From: Pristionchus mayeri
Taxonomy: Eukaryota; Nematoda; Chromadorea; Rhabditida; Neodiplogasteridae
Assembly (NCBI GenBank): GCA_036245805.1
Contig: BTRK01000003.1
Location: 42,859,215-42,923,214, forward strand
Length of the DNA stretch: 64,000 nt
Direction of reading: 5' to 3'
Shown: in pieces, positions 1-10,975 of the stretch
Layout: every line of letters begins with the position of its first letter
Numbering within the stretch: position 1 is the first letter of the stretch
Notes under the pieces: generated by a model
Seen by the model: only the letters and a program-made list of their open reading frames with translations
What the model was told of the DNA's origin: nothing
Databases searched by the model: none
Position numbers and translations under genes: made by a program

Positions 1-81
1 AAAAATCAAATGAAAACGATGTTTGTGTGAACATTATCCACACACCCTAGCAACGTCCCAAATGTCCTGAAACTTGTTTAG

Positions 82-674
82 AAAGCGCCGTACGATTGTG
101 AGGCGTGCGGTGTCAAGATGGTCAACAAATTGGCTGTCATTACTCATTTCCTCTCGGAGGAACACGCCGATAATCCATTTTTGCGATCCATTTTTTTTGG
201 CATTCTGAGTTTTTCTGAGATTTTGCGTGAGTTATTTATAGAAGGAGTGAATAAGTGGGTGGGTAGGGAGAAAATTACATGGAACGATGTGAGTAGGAAT
301 CAGCTGCGCCGAGCAAATAGAGCGCAAGGTCGGATGAGGGTTCTGATCCGACTTAGTGTCATCATTCGCTCATTCTGTTTGGATTGGGATAGGGCGAAGT
401 TTAGAGGGTGTGCGAGAAACCGATGTTCGTTGACTACGTCTAATCTGTGGAGGATTGCTTTACAAAAATGCATGGGGGGGCAGTGATCAATTACTTAATC
501 GAAGTGGCCTTAAGAAACAATTCTAATTAATTTTATTTACGTTTATCAGAGGTGCGTTCTCTCGGCGCAGGTGTAAGCTGCGAGGCTGTGTCGAAGTGGC
601 TGGATATGATGTATTCTCATGAGAGAACTACCCAAAGTAAATTATGGAAAACGAGGATGGCAAAGTGGCAGTAG
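82..674 (+). pseudogene. Array copy 1, 3' end only (zinc-finger and last exon)
   Basis: Two exons of the array family are visible. The first, from 82, follows a TTAG acceptor and encodes a U1/JAZ-like zinc finger: CEAC at its start, then HFLSEEH, spaced C-x2-C-x12-H-x5-H. The second, 552-674, encodes the C-terminal exon beginning VRSLGAGV and ends in TAG at 672-674. In intact paralogues the zinc-finger exon ends GAGAAG|GT, but here the sequence diverges right after the second His codon (about 168) and no matching donor is seen. The copy is therefore probably broken at this junction. The 5' part lies outside the window. Function is unknown; nucleic-acid binding by the finger is inference from the finger type. 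Confidence 0.6.
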
Positions 675-824
675 CTAATTGTTGTCGTACAATTGTTGAT
701 CTGCTCTTCGCCTGCTTGTTTTCACTGTTCCGTTAATTTGAACTTCATTTCCTGTTTTGACTCGGTTTAATTGTCCGAAGAATATTAATCGGATTATATG
801 TTTATCTTTTTTTGTTTTGAAGAT

Positions 825-900
825 GGCAAGAATAAAGTTGTTAATACTCTGTGTAAAGTTCTCAAACTAAATGACGTTCATGACGTGCCATGTATCAGAG
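825..900 (+). repeat. Array intergenic block (AATAAA plus ACGTT stem-loop), copy a
   Basis: This block contains AAGAATAAAG followed about 50 bases later by GACGTTCATGACGTG, an imperfect stem-loop, and ATGTATC. The same block recurs after nearly every array copy. AATAAA is the probable poly(A) signal of copy 1. Confidence 0.6.
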
Positions 901-942
901 TCACTCGAATTTTCGCACTTGGTTTCACTTGTTTTCCGGAGG

Positions 943-1019
943 CTAAGAATAAAGTTCTTAAGATTGCGAATTGCGATGTTATCGAACTCGCCGACGTTCG
1001 CAACGTGAAATGTATCTGA
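943..1019 (+). repeat. Array intergenic block, copy b
   Basis: A second block lies about 118 bases after the first, with AAGAATAAAG and then ACGTT-CGC-AACGT and GTATCTGA. Two blocks in a row between copies 1 and 2 suggest a local duplication or a lost gene between them. Confidence 0.65.
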
Positions 1020-1099
1020 TGTATACCGATATTTAAATGAGTAGTGCGATATTAATGCGATCATTCCAGTATCCGTAATAGCCCGTCCGCTCATCAATT

Positions 1100-3262
1100 A
1101 TGGATGAATCCACTCCCAAGAATCAGAGCCGCAAGGTTCGCATCTCTTGAAAAATTTAAACTTCAAATTTTATACTTCGCTTGGTGTGAAAAATTGCAAA
1201 ATTCACGAGAAAATAATTTTGTTTAGTTTGCTAAAATTTCACCTTTCCGATAGGAACTAGTTGTGTCTAAATTAAATTTTTAAAATTTTTTTTTCAAAAA
1301 TACATGAGCTTCAGCGCGCGTGTCAAGCTGCTAGTGAGGAGGAGTTGTGTGCAGAGCGAGAGCTGGATAGGTGAGCTATTTGTTTAATTTATTTTTATTT
1401 TCGAAATATTAGAGATGAAATGCACTTTTTAAAATCATGTTACAACATGCACACTCGATTCCAGAATTACTAAGAAGCTGGAGAAGGAAATAAACAAGAG
1501 AATTCGAGTCGAAGAGAGGTGAGGGCATACGCGCATATGGAGATTTTTTTTTGTTTTTGGTGCTCTATCTTTTTACTTTAATTGTATTTTAGAATTGCTT
1601 GAGAATTCGATTCCTGTTTCATATTTGCAATGAATAATAATGAGAACAATTTGAATTAAGCCCTATTTGACCAATAATATCAAGAAGCCTAATTTCAGAA
1701 GTGAAGGTCTGAAGAACCAGCTGGAAGAAGTGAGGGACGAGAGAAGAAAAGCAAGTGAGAGGTGAGGGATTCCACTTTGGACCATGAAGTTGAAATCATA
1801 TGTGCTTATTTTTGAAAGATATTCGAAGAGGAAATATATTGATGATTATTGCTTTTTCATTATTTTCTCTCGTTGTTTTTTCTGGTGATCAACTAATGAG
1901 GAACTATTCATATTAAAAAGTTAGAAGTCATTCAAAATTATGGAAATAAATCCCTATCGATTTCAAAAATGGGTTGCAAAATCATGGTTATCACGCCGCA
2001 TGTGACCCAACGCTTGAGCTTAAGTTTCGGTCTTTTTGCATAGTTTTTTCAACAATATCTATACAATATAACGAAATAATCACAAATTACAGAAGAGACG
2101 AGCTGAAGGAACAGTTGGAAGACGTGAATGAGGAGATAGGAGACGCCAAAGAAAGGTGAGAGATGCGAAAGTGTATCATGAAATAGCAGGAACATGTACA
2201 CGAGATATTCGAAGAGGCCATTGAAGAATATTGCTTATTTCAATATTTAAAAAATGTAATGTTAAGTTAAAGATAGTTCCGTCTTTAGCACCAATGTGCG
2301 GAACATTTGGCGACGCCGCCCTTTACACCCGGTTTTTGCACCAGTACTATTGGAACAGTCTTGTTGAGCCTGTTGGGGTGGTCTAGTCGCGAACCGAATT
2401 CGAACCCGGGACCCTGCGCCGCTCAGCCGGGAACACTACCGGCTGAGCTATGCCCCCACTACCGCTTTATGTAGTAGATCAATAACTGTTTTAAAAAAAT
2501 AACAATTTGCAGAAGGGAAGAGCTGAAGGAAGAGTTGAAGGAGGTGAAGGAGGTGAAAGAGGAGATAGAAGGTGCCAAAGAGAGGTGAGGGATGCGAATG
2601 TGGATCATGAAATACCATAAACATGTATTTACTTTTCGCGAGATATTCGAAGAAGCCTTTTGAGGGTCACTGCTTATTTATCTCTGCTATTTGTTACTTA
2701 TTTTCCGTTGCCACTCTCGTATTTTCTCTCAATGTTGTTTTAATTAGTGATCAATAACTTTACAAAAATCGAAAGAATAACAAATTGTAGGAAGAACGAG
2801 CTGAAGGAAGAGCTCGAAAAGGCGAGGGACGAGAGAATGAAATGCCAAAGAAAGGTGACGTATGTGACTGTGGATATAATACATATGAGTGGCGAAGTTG
2901 ACGCCAAAAAAAACGAGAGAAAAACTGTAGGGGGGAAGTGGGCTCGCTTTTGTAAAGTAGGCTTGCTTTTGAATAACTATAAACATAACTAAACAATCAC
3001 AAATTTCAGAAAGAACGAGCTGAAGGAAGAATTAGCAGAGGTGATGAGCCAGAGAGAGAAATCCGATGAGAGGTGAGCGATGTGACTTTGGATAATGGAA
3101 TAGCTGGCACATTCGTTCTTCAGAATCGCCAAGTTGAAGCTCCGACTCGTCAAGGACAAGTCTCAGGAGGAAGAGGCTACGGATTCATCGAATGCAGAGG
3201 AAACAAAACCCGACAAGGCAACTAAGAATGCCGAGAAGAGAGCTGCTAAGGGAAAGAAGTAA
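1100..3262 (+). CDS. Array copy 2, coiled-coil protein lacking the zinc finger
   Basis: Start ATG 1100 lies 31 bases after a CCAG acceptor (1068-1069) that probably receives a spliced leader. Exons: 1100-1135, 1315-1370, 1465-1518, 1699-1761, 2093-2155, 2513-2584, 2791-2854, 3010-3072 and 3124-3262. Six of them encode coiled-coil segments such as RRDELKEQLEDV. The last exon joins the usual linker (RIAKLKLRL...) directly to the basic C-terminal tail (NAEKRAAKGKK), so the NIL, SIDEAV and zinc-finger exons are deleted. Exon 2791-2854 is 64 nt instead of 63 and would shift the frame to a stop in the next exon. If it is skipped, the frame stays open for 181 aa. An intron holds a tRNA-like SINE. 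Confidence 0.6.
2285..2457 (-). mobile_element. tRNA-derived SINE-like element in an intron of copy 2
   Basis: Read on the minus strand from 2457, the sequence has an A-box-like TAGCTCAGCCGGTAG and a B-box-like GGTTCGAATTC at tRNA-like spacing. The 5' end (GGGGGCA) has no complementary acceptor strand about 70 bases on, so this is a tRNA-derived repeat and not a tRNA gene. The non-tRNA 3' extent is estimated. Confidence 0.6.
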
Positions 3263-3475
3263 GACGGTAGTGAGACAGTACTCTCTCATTGTTGTCTTTC
3301 CCTTGTTGATCTACTTTGCTACAGATTTTACCCTACTTTGCTACAGATTTTTTTGTTGTAAGCCTATCGATTTTTAATATGCATGTGTTGACCTTCTCTA
3401 TAGTTCTTGTTATTATCCGGTATACTTGCTTGAAGAACCTTCAATTAATTATATTGTTGGTTTCGCTTTTTTCCG

Positions 3476-3553
3476 AAGGCTAATAATAAAGTATTGAAGA
3501 ATACGAATAGCGAAGTTCTTGAATAAATCGACGTTCACAACGTGAAATGTATC
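3476..3553 (+). repeat. Array intergenic block after copy 2
   Basis: AATAATAAAG is followed by ACGTT-CAC-AACGT and GTATCT, as between other copies. It lies between the copy 2 stop (3262) and the copy 3 start (3634). Confidence 0.65.
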
Positions 3554-4077
3554 TCTTTAATTAACTTTATATGAGTAGTGTGATATTAATTCGTTCATTC
3601 TAGTATCCGTAATAGCTCTTCCTTCCATCAATTATGGACCAGTCCACTCCCAAGAATCGTAACCACAAGGTTAGTGCCTCTTAAAATACTTAAATTTCAA
3701 ATTTTATACGCTCAGCGTGAATAATGGTAAAATTTCCAAGATAATAATTTTGTTTATTTTGCCAGTTGACAGGTGATAGTCATAAATCTCGATTAGAATT
3801 TTTTTTTGATTTTCTTCTTTCTTTTATCTGAGCTTCAGCGCGCGCGTCAAGCTGCTAGTGATGAGGAGTTGCGTGCAGAGCGAGAGTGAGCTAATTTATA
3901 TTTATTTCTATTTAATTTGTAAAATATTGAGGATGAATTGTATTTTTTCAAGTATTTTACAACATACACACTCTATTTCAGAATTACCATGAAGCTGGAG
4001 AAGGAAATAAAGAAGAAAAAGCGAGTCGAGGAGAGGTAAGGGGATACCCGACATACAGTAACACTATTTGTGCTATG

Positions 4078-5760
4078 TATTTCTAGTTTAATTGCACTTT
4101 TGGTCCTTGTATTTGCTTGATAGTTACATTAATTTGTCTTATTTATAATGAATAGTAATCAAAACAATAGAGAATTAAGCCCTATTTAGCAAATCGAGAA
4201 AGTCTCATTTCAGAAGTGAAGGTCTGAAGAAAGAGCTCGAAGATGTGCGAGACGAGAGAAGTACATCCAATCAGAGGTGAGGGATGCTACTTCGGATTTT
4301 TGGAAGTCCTTTTTGAGGATTATTTCTTATTTCTCTCTGCCACTCACTTATTTTTTCTCAATGTTTTAAATAGTGATTAATAAATACAATAACTAAATAC
4401 TGCTATTGTTCTTCGTGTAGCCAATGGGGGGACAAGGGTGTGGGTCTTCAGTCTTTATCGTAGAGAGACGTTTCGGGCTGTCCGCCCATCATCAGTCATG
4501 GTTAACACATGCAAGAGAACAGATTAGGAGGGGACAGGCAATCAATATAACGCGAGAACGTAGCGAATCGAACTAGGGTGCAAAAAATGAGTGAGACAGG
4601 GTGCGAGGTTATGAGTGAACGAGGGAGGAAGGTAAGGGAAGAGACGAAGTGAGAGAGTGAGTGAGAAGAGGAGGGAGAAGGAAGAGGGAGGAAGAAGCGA
4701 GAGATAAGGTGAAATGGAGAGAAAGCAGGGTTCGAAGTCGTGTAGAAACCTGTTGATGGTTGAATGAATATTCAATTCAATTATTTATCACGTCAGGCAA
4801 TAGTGCTCAGGTGAGGATGGGTCTGTACTCTTCATAAGCTGTACTCCACCAGAGGGGTCCAATCGCTCTCTTGAGATCATCGCGCCATCGGACCTTGGGG
4901 TGGCCTTGATGGCGCGCACGGTTGTAGGGCGTCCACACGGTAGTCGCACGCGTCCAGTGGTTGACTTGCATCTCCCGTAACTTAAGCGCCCATTTTGCTT
5001 TGCATCTGAGGGCCTCCTTATTCCAGTCGCGTACTCCAGTGATCTCCCGCAGTCTCTCGTTTCTCATTCGGTCCTTGAGTGTCACTCCAGCCATTCTGCG
5101 CTCCAACTTCCTGAGTGTGACATTGAGACGTTCCTTGTCGCTTGCTCGAAGTGACCACGTCTCACTCCCGTAAAGTACGGTTGATTTGACGCAGGAGTCG
5201 AAGAGGCGTCTCTTTGTCTTCATGGGTAGAATGCGACTGGCAAGTAGGTGAGAAAGCTTGCTCCATGCAGCCCAACCCAATCGAATTCGGTGTTCCAGTT
5301 CGGCAGAGGCATCAAGGGGGAGAGAGATCTTCCCGCCAAGATAGGTGGCTGAATCAGCGAAGCAGAACACTTGATTATTGATTACGATGGGTGATCGAGT
5401 GGTGGTGCATGAGGTGAGGAGGACTGTCTTCGAAGCGTTGACTTCGAGTCCGACTCTTAAACAGGCCTCTACCAACTTCCTTAGCATCTTCTCCATTTCC
5501 GGACGGTTCTTGGCAATGAGTGCGACATCATCGGCATACTCCAGATGACAAAGATATCTTCCGTCAATCCGGAGTCCGCAGTCCTCCCAGTCGATGTCGT
5601 CCATTGCGAGGCGGAGTACAGCGTTGAAGAGGCGTGGGGACAAAGTGTCTCCCTGCTGGACTCCTCTCTTCACCTGCACGGGCACCACATCTTCGTTCAC
5701 TCTGATGAGGGTCGAAGACGACTCATAGAGGCGCCGAAGGAGATGCACGAGGGTTGGGTG
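4078..5760 (+). repeat. Left arm of a large inverted duplication
   Basis: This segment is repeated in reverse complement at 9436-11116, almost base for base. It spans part of a copy 3 intron, the whole coiled-coil exon 4214-4276, the RTE 3' UTR and about 950 bases of its coding 3' end. Host and element sequence were therefore copied together after the RTE inserted. Confidence 0.9.
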
Positions 5761-7700
5761 TACGCCTGCCTTACAGAGAGCCTGCCATACTGCATTCCAT
5801 TCCACACAATCGAAAGCCTTGGTGAAGTCCACGAATCCTAGGTACAATGGGTTATTGTACTCGTAACTCCTTTCAGCGATTTGTTTGACTGCGTGCAGGT
5901 TGTCGATCGTAGAGTGTCCTTTGCGGAAACCAGCTTGGGTGAGGGACTCAGTTTCATCGAGGCACACTTCGATTCGCTTCAAGATAACTCGGGTGATGCT
6001 CTTTAGAGTGACTGTCAGAAGGGAGATGGGCCTATAGTTGGAAATCTTGGTTGTGTCTCCTTTCTTGTGCAGTAGGGAGACCACAGCTTCGACGAGGCCT
6101 TCAGGGACAGTGTCATCAGCCACAAGGTGGTTTAGCAGATCGGCCAATGGTTGAGCAAGGAACTCACGAGACAGATTGAGCATGTCTGGGAGAACTCTAT
6201 CAGAGCCAGGGGAGTGACCACGCTTGAGGTGTGCAAGAGCATCACAGCACTCATCAGCCAAGAAAGGAGGAAAAGGCTCAGCAGAGGGAGGAATGGCGAG
6301 AGGGAGAGAAACAGCAGGCGTGTAGAGAGCCTCGTAGAAGCGTTGGACTTCAGTCTTGGTCGCTTGTTGGGAAAGCGCTCCAGAGACGGAGTCAGGCACG
6401 AGAAGGCGCTTCTTGGTTGCGTGTAAATCTCTTGTGGCACGCACGATACTTCTTCCCATCATGGCTGCATCTTTGGATTGCTTTTCTTTCCTTCGGCGGA
6501 TGTCATCACAGATGGCGGTACGGGAGGCTTTGCAGGCAATCGAGTAGGCGAGGGCATCAGCAGGGTTTGATCTCAAAAGATGGCGACTAGCGATGAGGCG
6601 GCGAGTTGAGGGCGAAATCCAGGGTGGCACTCGACGTTTCCTCCAACTGTTGGTAGCGGCAGTATGGGCGAAAGCGATGATTGATGAGTAGGCTTCTGGA
6701 GCAGACTTGGGGCGGGCAAGGGGCATAGATCCGAGTAAGTTAGAGTCAGCAGAGTAAGCGCGCCGATCGAAATCGTAGCGCTCTCTGTGACGTCTCTGCT
6801 TGGCCTTGCCGGGAAGGGAGAGACACATTCGGACGAGGTGGTGATCGGATATGAACTCGAAGCGACCGACTACTCCACAGCTGACAACTCGCGCGGAAGG
6901 AGGGGCAGCGATGTAGTCTATCTGGGAGAGCGTAGTGCCGTTGGGGGACCGCCAAGTCCATAGACGGCCGTGTCTCTTCTTCTGGAATGTGTTCCATACG
7001 CGCAGGTTGTTACGCACGCAGGCCTCGCTGAAAGTGCGGCCGCGTGAGTTTGGGGACTGAGAGGCGTAGGGCCCGATATGACATTCATTACCAGGCTCTT
7101 GCGACACTCTACAGTTGAAGTCACCCATCAACACTGGCGTGTAACCTCTGGGCGCGCTCTGCAGAGCGGCGTCAACCTGGTCGAGGAATGTGTCGTACTC
7201 GCGATCGTCATAGGAGGACGTCGGAGCGTACGCACAAACGAGGAAGACACGTTCTTGAGGCAACTGCAGAGTGGCCAAACGGGGAGAGAGGCCTAGAAAC
7301 ACAGCTCCTTGCGCCAACTGCGCGCGGAGGAAAAAAGCGACACCGTGAGACGCGGTGGTATTGCCCGAGTGGAAGACCACAGTGCCTGAGGAAGTGAGAG
7401 AGAATGATCCTACACTCACAATCCTTGATTCCTGCACTGCGATGACATCCCACTTGATCTTGCCGAGGGCCAGTTCCAGCTCGATGAGCTTGTCTCTTGA
7501 GGCGAGGGTCCGCGCATTGATGGTGCCGAAGAAGAGGTGGCGATCCATCGAAGAGGCTTGCAACTACCGCGGGCCAAACGCTTCTGGTAGAGGGACGCTG
7601 GGTGGAGGGAGCGACGGGGGAGAAAGAACAACCCCCGCTCGCCAATCGCTTGTCGACACCTTCCTTGTCCTCCTTGTCAGAATGAAGAGGCCATTACAAA
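4390..7700 (-). mobile_element. RTE-type non-LTR retrotransposon, intact ORF
   Basis: The element lies on the minus strand inside copy 3. Its 5' UTR is short (about 7564-7700), there is a single long ORF, and a 3' UTR of roughly 400 bases ends near 4390-4430. The 3' UTR holds a short ATGGGCGGACAGCCCGAAACG motif region (about 4465-4495). Limits are estimated from where copy 3 intron sequence resumes. A single ORF with endonuclease and reverse transcriptase and no separate ORF1 fits the RTE clade. Confidence 0.8.
4807..7563 (-). CDS. RTE endonuclease-reverse transcriptase, full length
   Basis: The 918-aa ORF has no internal stop. The N-terminal third is an exonuclease-endonuclease-phosphatase domain: QES (metal-binding Glu), CAYAPTS, GDFN, QIDYI and the terminal SDHH. 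The middle is a reverse transcriptase with FVDFTKAFD (motif A), RGVQQGDTLSP (motif B) and YADDVAL (motif C, catalytic). The C-terminal thumb/linker contains YLGGKISLPL, GSETW and a basic stretch ending in W.DD. The expected role is target-primed reverse transcription: the endonuclease nicks DNA and the RT copies the RNA at the nick. All key residues are present, so this copy may be recently active. Its 3' third is duplicated in the right arm. Confidence 0.92.
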   Translation of the reverse strand: MQASSMDRHLFFGTINARTLASRDKLIELELALGKIKWDVIAVQESRIVSVGSFSLTSSGTVVFHSGNTTASHGVAFFLRAQLAQGAVFLGLSPRLATLQLPQERVFLVCAYAPTSSYDDREYDTFLDQVDAALQSAPRGYTPVLMGDFNCRVSQEPGNECHIGPYASQSPNSRGRTFSEACVRNNLRVWNTFQKKRHGRLWTWRSPNGTTLSQIDYIAAPPSARVVSCGVVGRFEFISDHHLVRMCLSLPGKAKQRRHRERYDFDRRAYSADSNLLGSMPLARPKSAPEAYSSIIAFAHTAATNSWRKRRVPPWISPSTRRLIASRHLLRSNPADALAYSIACKASRTAICDDIRRRKEKQSKDAAMMGRSIVRATRDLHATKKRLLVPDSVSGALSQQATKTEVQRFYEALYTPAVSLPLAIPPSAEPFPPFLADECCDALAHLKRGHSPGSDRVLPDMLNLSREFLAQPLADLLNHLVADDTVPEGLVEAVVSLLHKKGDTTKISNYRPISLLTVTLKSITRVILKRIEVCLDETESLTQAGFRKGHSTIDNLHAVKQIAERSYEYNNPLYLGFVDFTKAFDCVEWNAVWQALCKAGVHPTLVHLLRRLYESSSTLIRVNEDVVPVQVKRGVQQGDTLSPRLFNAVLRLAMDDIDWEDCGLRIDGRYLCHLEYADDVALIAKNRPEMEKMLRKLVEACLRVGLEVNASKTVLLTSCTTTRSPIVINNQVFCFADSATYLGGKISLPLDASAELEHRIRLGWAAWSKLSHLLASRILPMKTKRRLFDSCVKSTVLYGSETWSLRASDKERLNVTLRKLERRMAGVTLKDRMRNERLREITGVRDWNKEALRCKAKWALKLREMQVNHWTRATTVWTPYNRARHQGHPKVRWRDDLKRAIGPLWWSTAYEEYRPILT

Positions 7701-8152
7701 ATTTTTCTACTAATAGTATGCATAAAGCTCGAGATAATAAAACAATAAAAATGGTGGCTACCCACCCATCTGAATAAATGAAAAATATTAAAAAAAATTT
7801 TTCGACGTTTCTTCACGAGTTGATGCCCAATCATTCTAGAATTTGTTGCATAAAATCCATGGAATATTATCAATTTTTTGAGACATCAACCATTCAAATC
7901 GGTTTCGAAATGGCGAAATTCGAAATTTCACTGTTAAGATTTAAATGTGTCCCATTTCGAAGAGAGTGATCTAGAACACTCGGGATGGGGCACCCGAGCT
8001 ATGCTCGTCGAGTACTACAAGTAAGCACATTATGGGCGATTTCGATTTTTCGCACTTTGCCAAGCACATGTTCACTGACACAAAAAGCCTCTCATATATT
8101 CTTCTTTAAATTTTATGATATTTGTACGGTAAGATAATTCACACCATTATAG
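7701..8152. other. Gene-free spacer between RTE 5' end and copy 3 exons
   Basis: AT-rich, with no recognisable exon, RNA or element end. It probably represents intron of copy 3. Confidence 0.4.
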
Positions 8153-8619
8153 AACCGAAGAACTTCCTTGTCCTCACCCAAAGCGGCATATTTGGTAAGC
8201 TCGCCTGTTTATGATTGATAGGTTGAATATACTATTATTCACTTAAATATGTAAAACGAATGTGTATATGGGTATCAGGAACGGCATTCGACGTCGCTCT
8301 CCAGAAGGTGCGCTCAGCTTTCGTCACCTGTCCAGTGAATGCCCAGGAGAAATTGGGCAAGAAGGTAAATTAATTATTTTTATTTTTATAAAAGTTTTAT
8401 GTTTTCAACCAAAACAAAATAAATATTCATATATTTTATGATATGTTGTGCAACCACACTGCTAGTGTTACATACCGAATTTTTCTATCTTTCTATCTTA
8501 AAATTTACCCTTTTCAGTCCAACAAACTCGATTGTGACGCGTGCGGCAGCTAATCGGCAATTTATCCGGCATCAAGCACTTCCTCTCGGAGGGACACATC
8601 AACATACGTCAAATGGGTC

Positions 8620-9435
8620 TCACTAAAGAGAGAAGGCACGTCGGCTCTTTGGCCAACCCCATATCGGCAATTTAGCGTTTTTGTGTTATTAATTTTCAAA
8701 TAATCACAGCATAAATGATACAAAATTATGTAAAATCGTTTAAAAATTGTTGGGGCATTTAGAACCGGATATTTCAATAATTCAACAGAGAGCCGTGCAT
8801 TTGCGTACTCAAAAAATGGTATACTGTACCCTCATTTTTTAAACTCAATCACTTTGAAAATTAATAACGCAACGAATTTTGCACTAATTAAGGCGTTTTT
8901 TGCTTTAAAATACAATCTGAAACATTGAAATTATACGTATACCACAGCGCTCGTTCAAAAATGCGAAATAAACGAATGTGACATGCCCAAAGTTGAACGA
9001 ATAATTTCAACTCTCGAATGAACTCGTTTTCTGTTGTCCCTTAGTTCTCACGAATTAAGTCACCGCGCGGGTCATTTTTTGGGCTATTACTTATATCAGG
9101 TATGGCATTTAAGAAAATATAAGGCAGACCCATAGCGCCGACCTGGAAATGTGACTATATCGATGTCGAAAAGTGAATTTATCGCAGAAATCATAGCCCT
9201 TGTTCTAAGCAACTAGAGCTCCGCATGGGTTAATATTACGGCTAAAACTCCACTGTCATATGAAGTATTTATTCTAAAAAGCCTGACCCGGTGACCTCAA
9301 AAGTTGATAAATTAGCTTATAATAGTAATCTTAGTGTTAAGCACACGCGAGGCGTGCGCTCGCGTTGCGTGCGAAAGCACGGCTCATACTCGTTTTCGAT
9401 CTTTTATTAAGTTTATCGGTAACCGCGTGGGTTAC
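8620..9435. other. Gene-free spacer before the right inverted arm
   Basis: I see no coding signal. The last about 90 bases (9344-9390) contain clustered CGTGCG/GCGTGCG motifs of unknown meaning, immediately before the junction with the inverted arm. Confidence 0.4.
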
Positions 9436-10382
9436 CCAACCCTCGTGCATCTCCTTCGGCGCCTCTATGAGTCGTCTTCGACCCTCATCAGAGTGAACGA
9501 AGATGTGGTGCCCGTGCAGGTGAAGAGAGGAGTCCGGCAGGGAGACACTTTGTCCCCACGCCTCTTCAACGCTGTACTCCGCCTCGCAATGGACGACATC
9601 GACTGGGAGGACTGCGGACTCCGGATTGACGGAAGATATCTTTGTCATCTGGAGTCGATGATGTCGCACTCATTGCCAAGAACCGTCCGGAAATGGAGAA
9701 GATGCTAAGGAAGTTGGTAGAGGCCTGTTCAAGAGTCGGACTCGAAGTCAACGCTTCGAAGACAGTCCTCCTCACCTCATGCACCACCACTCGATCACCC
9801 ATCGTAATCAATAATCAAGTGTTCTGCTTCGCTGATTCAGCCACCTATCTTGGCGGGAAGATCTCTCTCCCCCTTGATCCCTCTGCCGAACTGGAACACC
9901 GAATTCGATTGGGTTGGGCTGCATGGAGCAAGCTTTCTCACCTACTTGCCAGTCGCATTCTACCCATTAAGACAAAGAGACGCCTCTTCGACTCCTGCGT
10001 CAAATCAACCGTACTTTACGGGAGTGAGACGTGGGCACTTCGAGCAAGCGACAAGGAACGTCTCAATGTCACACTCAGGAAGATGGAGCGCAGAATGGCT
10101 GGAGTGACACTCAAGGACCGAATGAGAAACGAGAGACTGCGGGAGATCACTGGAGTACGCGACTGGAATAAGGAGGCCCTCAGATGCAAAGCAAAATGGG
10201 CGCTTAAGTTACGGGAGATGCAAGTCAACCACTGGACGCGTGCGACTACCGTGTGGACGCCCTACAACCGTGCGCGCCATCAAGGCCACCCCAAGGTCCG
10301 ATGGCGCGATGATCTCAAGAGAGCGATTGGACCCCTCTGGTGGAGTACAGCTTATGAGGAGTACAGACCCATCCTCACCTGA
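9436..10382 (+). pseudogene. RTE reverse transcriptase, 5'-truncated duplicate with broken YADD
   Basis: This is the inverted copy of the 3' third of the RTE ORF. It begins in the palm domain (TLVHLLRRLYESSST) and ends at the same stop. At about 9655 four bases are missing relative to the left arm, exactly in the codons for the catalytic YADD box. This shifts the frame and leaves the first part ending out of frame at 9708. The remaining 9642-10382 stretch keeps the thumb and C-terminal region. Lacking endonuclease, motif A and YADD, it cannot act on its own. Confidence 0.9.
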
Positions 10383-10912
10383 GCACTATTGCCTGACGTG
10401 ATAAATAATTGAATTGAATATTCATTCAACCATCAACAGGTTTCTACACGACTTCGAACCCTGCTTTCTCTCCATTTCACCTTATCTCTCGCTTCTTCCT
10501 CCCTCTTCCTTCTCCCTTCTCTTCTCACTCACTCTCTCACTTCGTCTCTTCCCTTACCTTCCTCCCTCGTTCACTCATAACCTCGCACCCTGTCTCACTC
10601 ATTTTTTGCACCCTAGTTCGATTCGCTAGGTTCTCGCGTTATATTGATTGCCTGTCCCCTCCTAATCTGTTCTCTTGCATGTGTTAACCATGACTGATGA
10701 TGGGCGGACAGCCCGAAACGTCTCTCTACGATAAAGACTGAAGACCCACACCCTTGTCCCCCCATTGGCTACACGAAGAACAATAGCAGTATTTAGTTAT
10801 TGTATTTATTAATCACTATTTAAAACATTGAGAAAAAATAAGTGAGTGGCAGAGAGAAATAAGAAATAATCCTCAAAAAGGACCTCCAAAAATCCGAAGT
10901 AGCATCCCTCAC

Positions 10913-10975
10913 CTCTGATTGGATGTACTTCTCTCGTCTCGCACATCTTCGAGCTCTTTCTTCAGACCTTCACTT
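10913..10975 (-). pseudogene. Inverted duplicate of copy 3 coiled-coil exon
   Basis: The reverse complement of exon 4214-4276, with both splice sites, was carried in the right arm. It points away from the array, so it should not be used. Confidence 0.85.

Larger units (their letters stand above)
3634..8600 (+). pseudogene. Array copy 3, split by an RTE retrotransposon
   Basis: The start exon is 3634-3669 (MDQSTPKNRNHK), with a TAG acceptor just upstream at 3602-3603. Then follow 3839-3885, 3982-4035 and 4214-4276 (RSEGLKKELEDV coiled-coil). The next intron carries the minus-strand RTE. Beyond it, array-type exons resume: 8153-8194 (PKNFLVLTQS), 8279-8364 (DVALQKVRSAF) and a zinc-finger exon from about 8519. 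In the finger, the frame of the two Cys codons runs into TAA, while the His codons (HFLSEGH) sit in another frame, and the usual AAG|GT donor is gone. The downstream half is therefore dead. The first exons might instead splice to copy 4 (from 12552), whose phase is compatible; this cannot be settled here. Confidence 0.55.

Noticed and set aside
4542..4775. 77-aa minus-strand frame (and its mirror at 10414-10629)
   Set aside because: It is low-complexity Ser/Leu/Pro sequence from the pyrimidine-rich RTE 3' UTR, with no start context.
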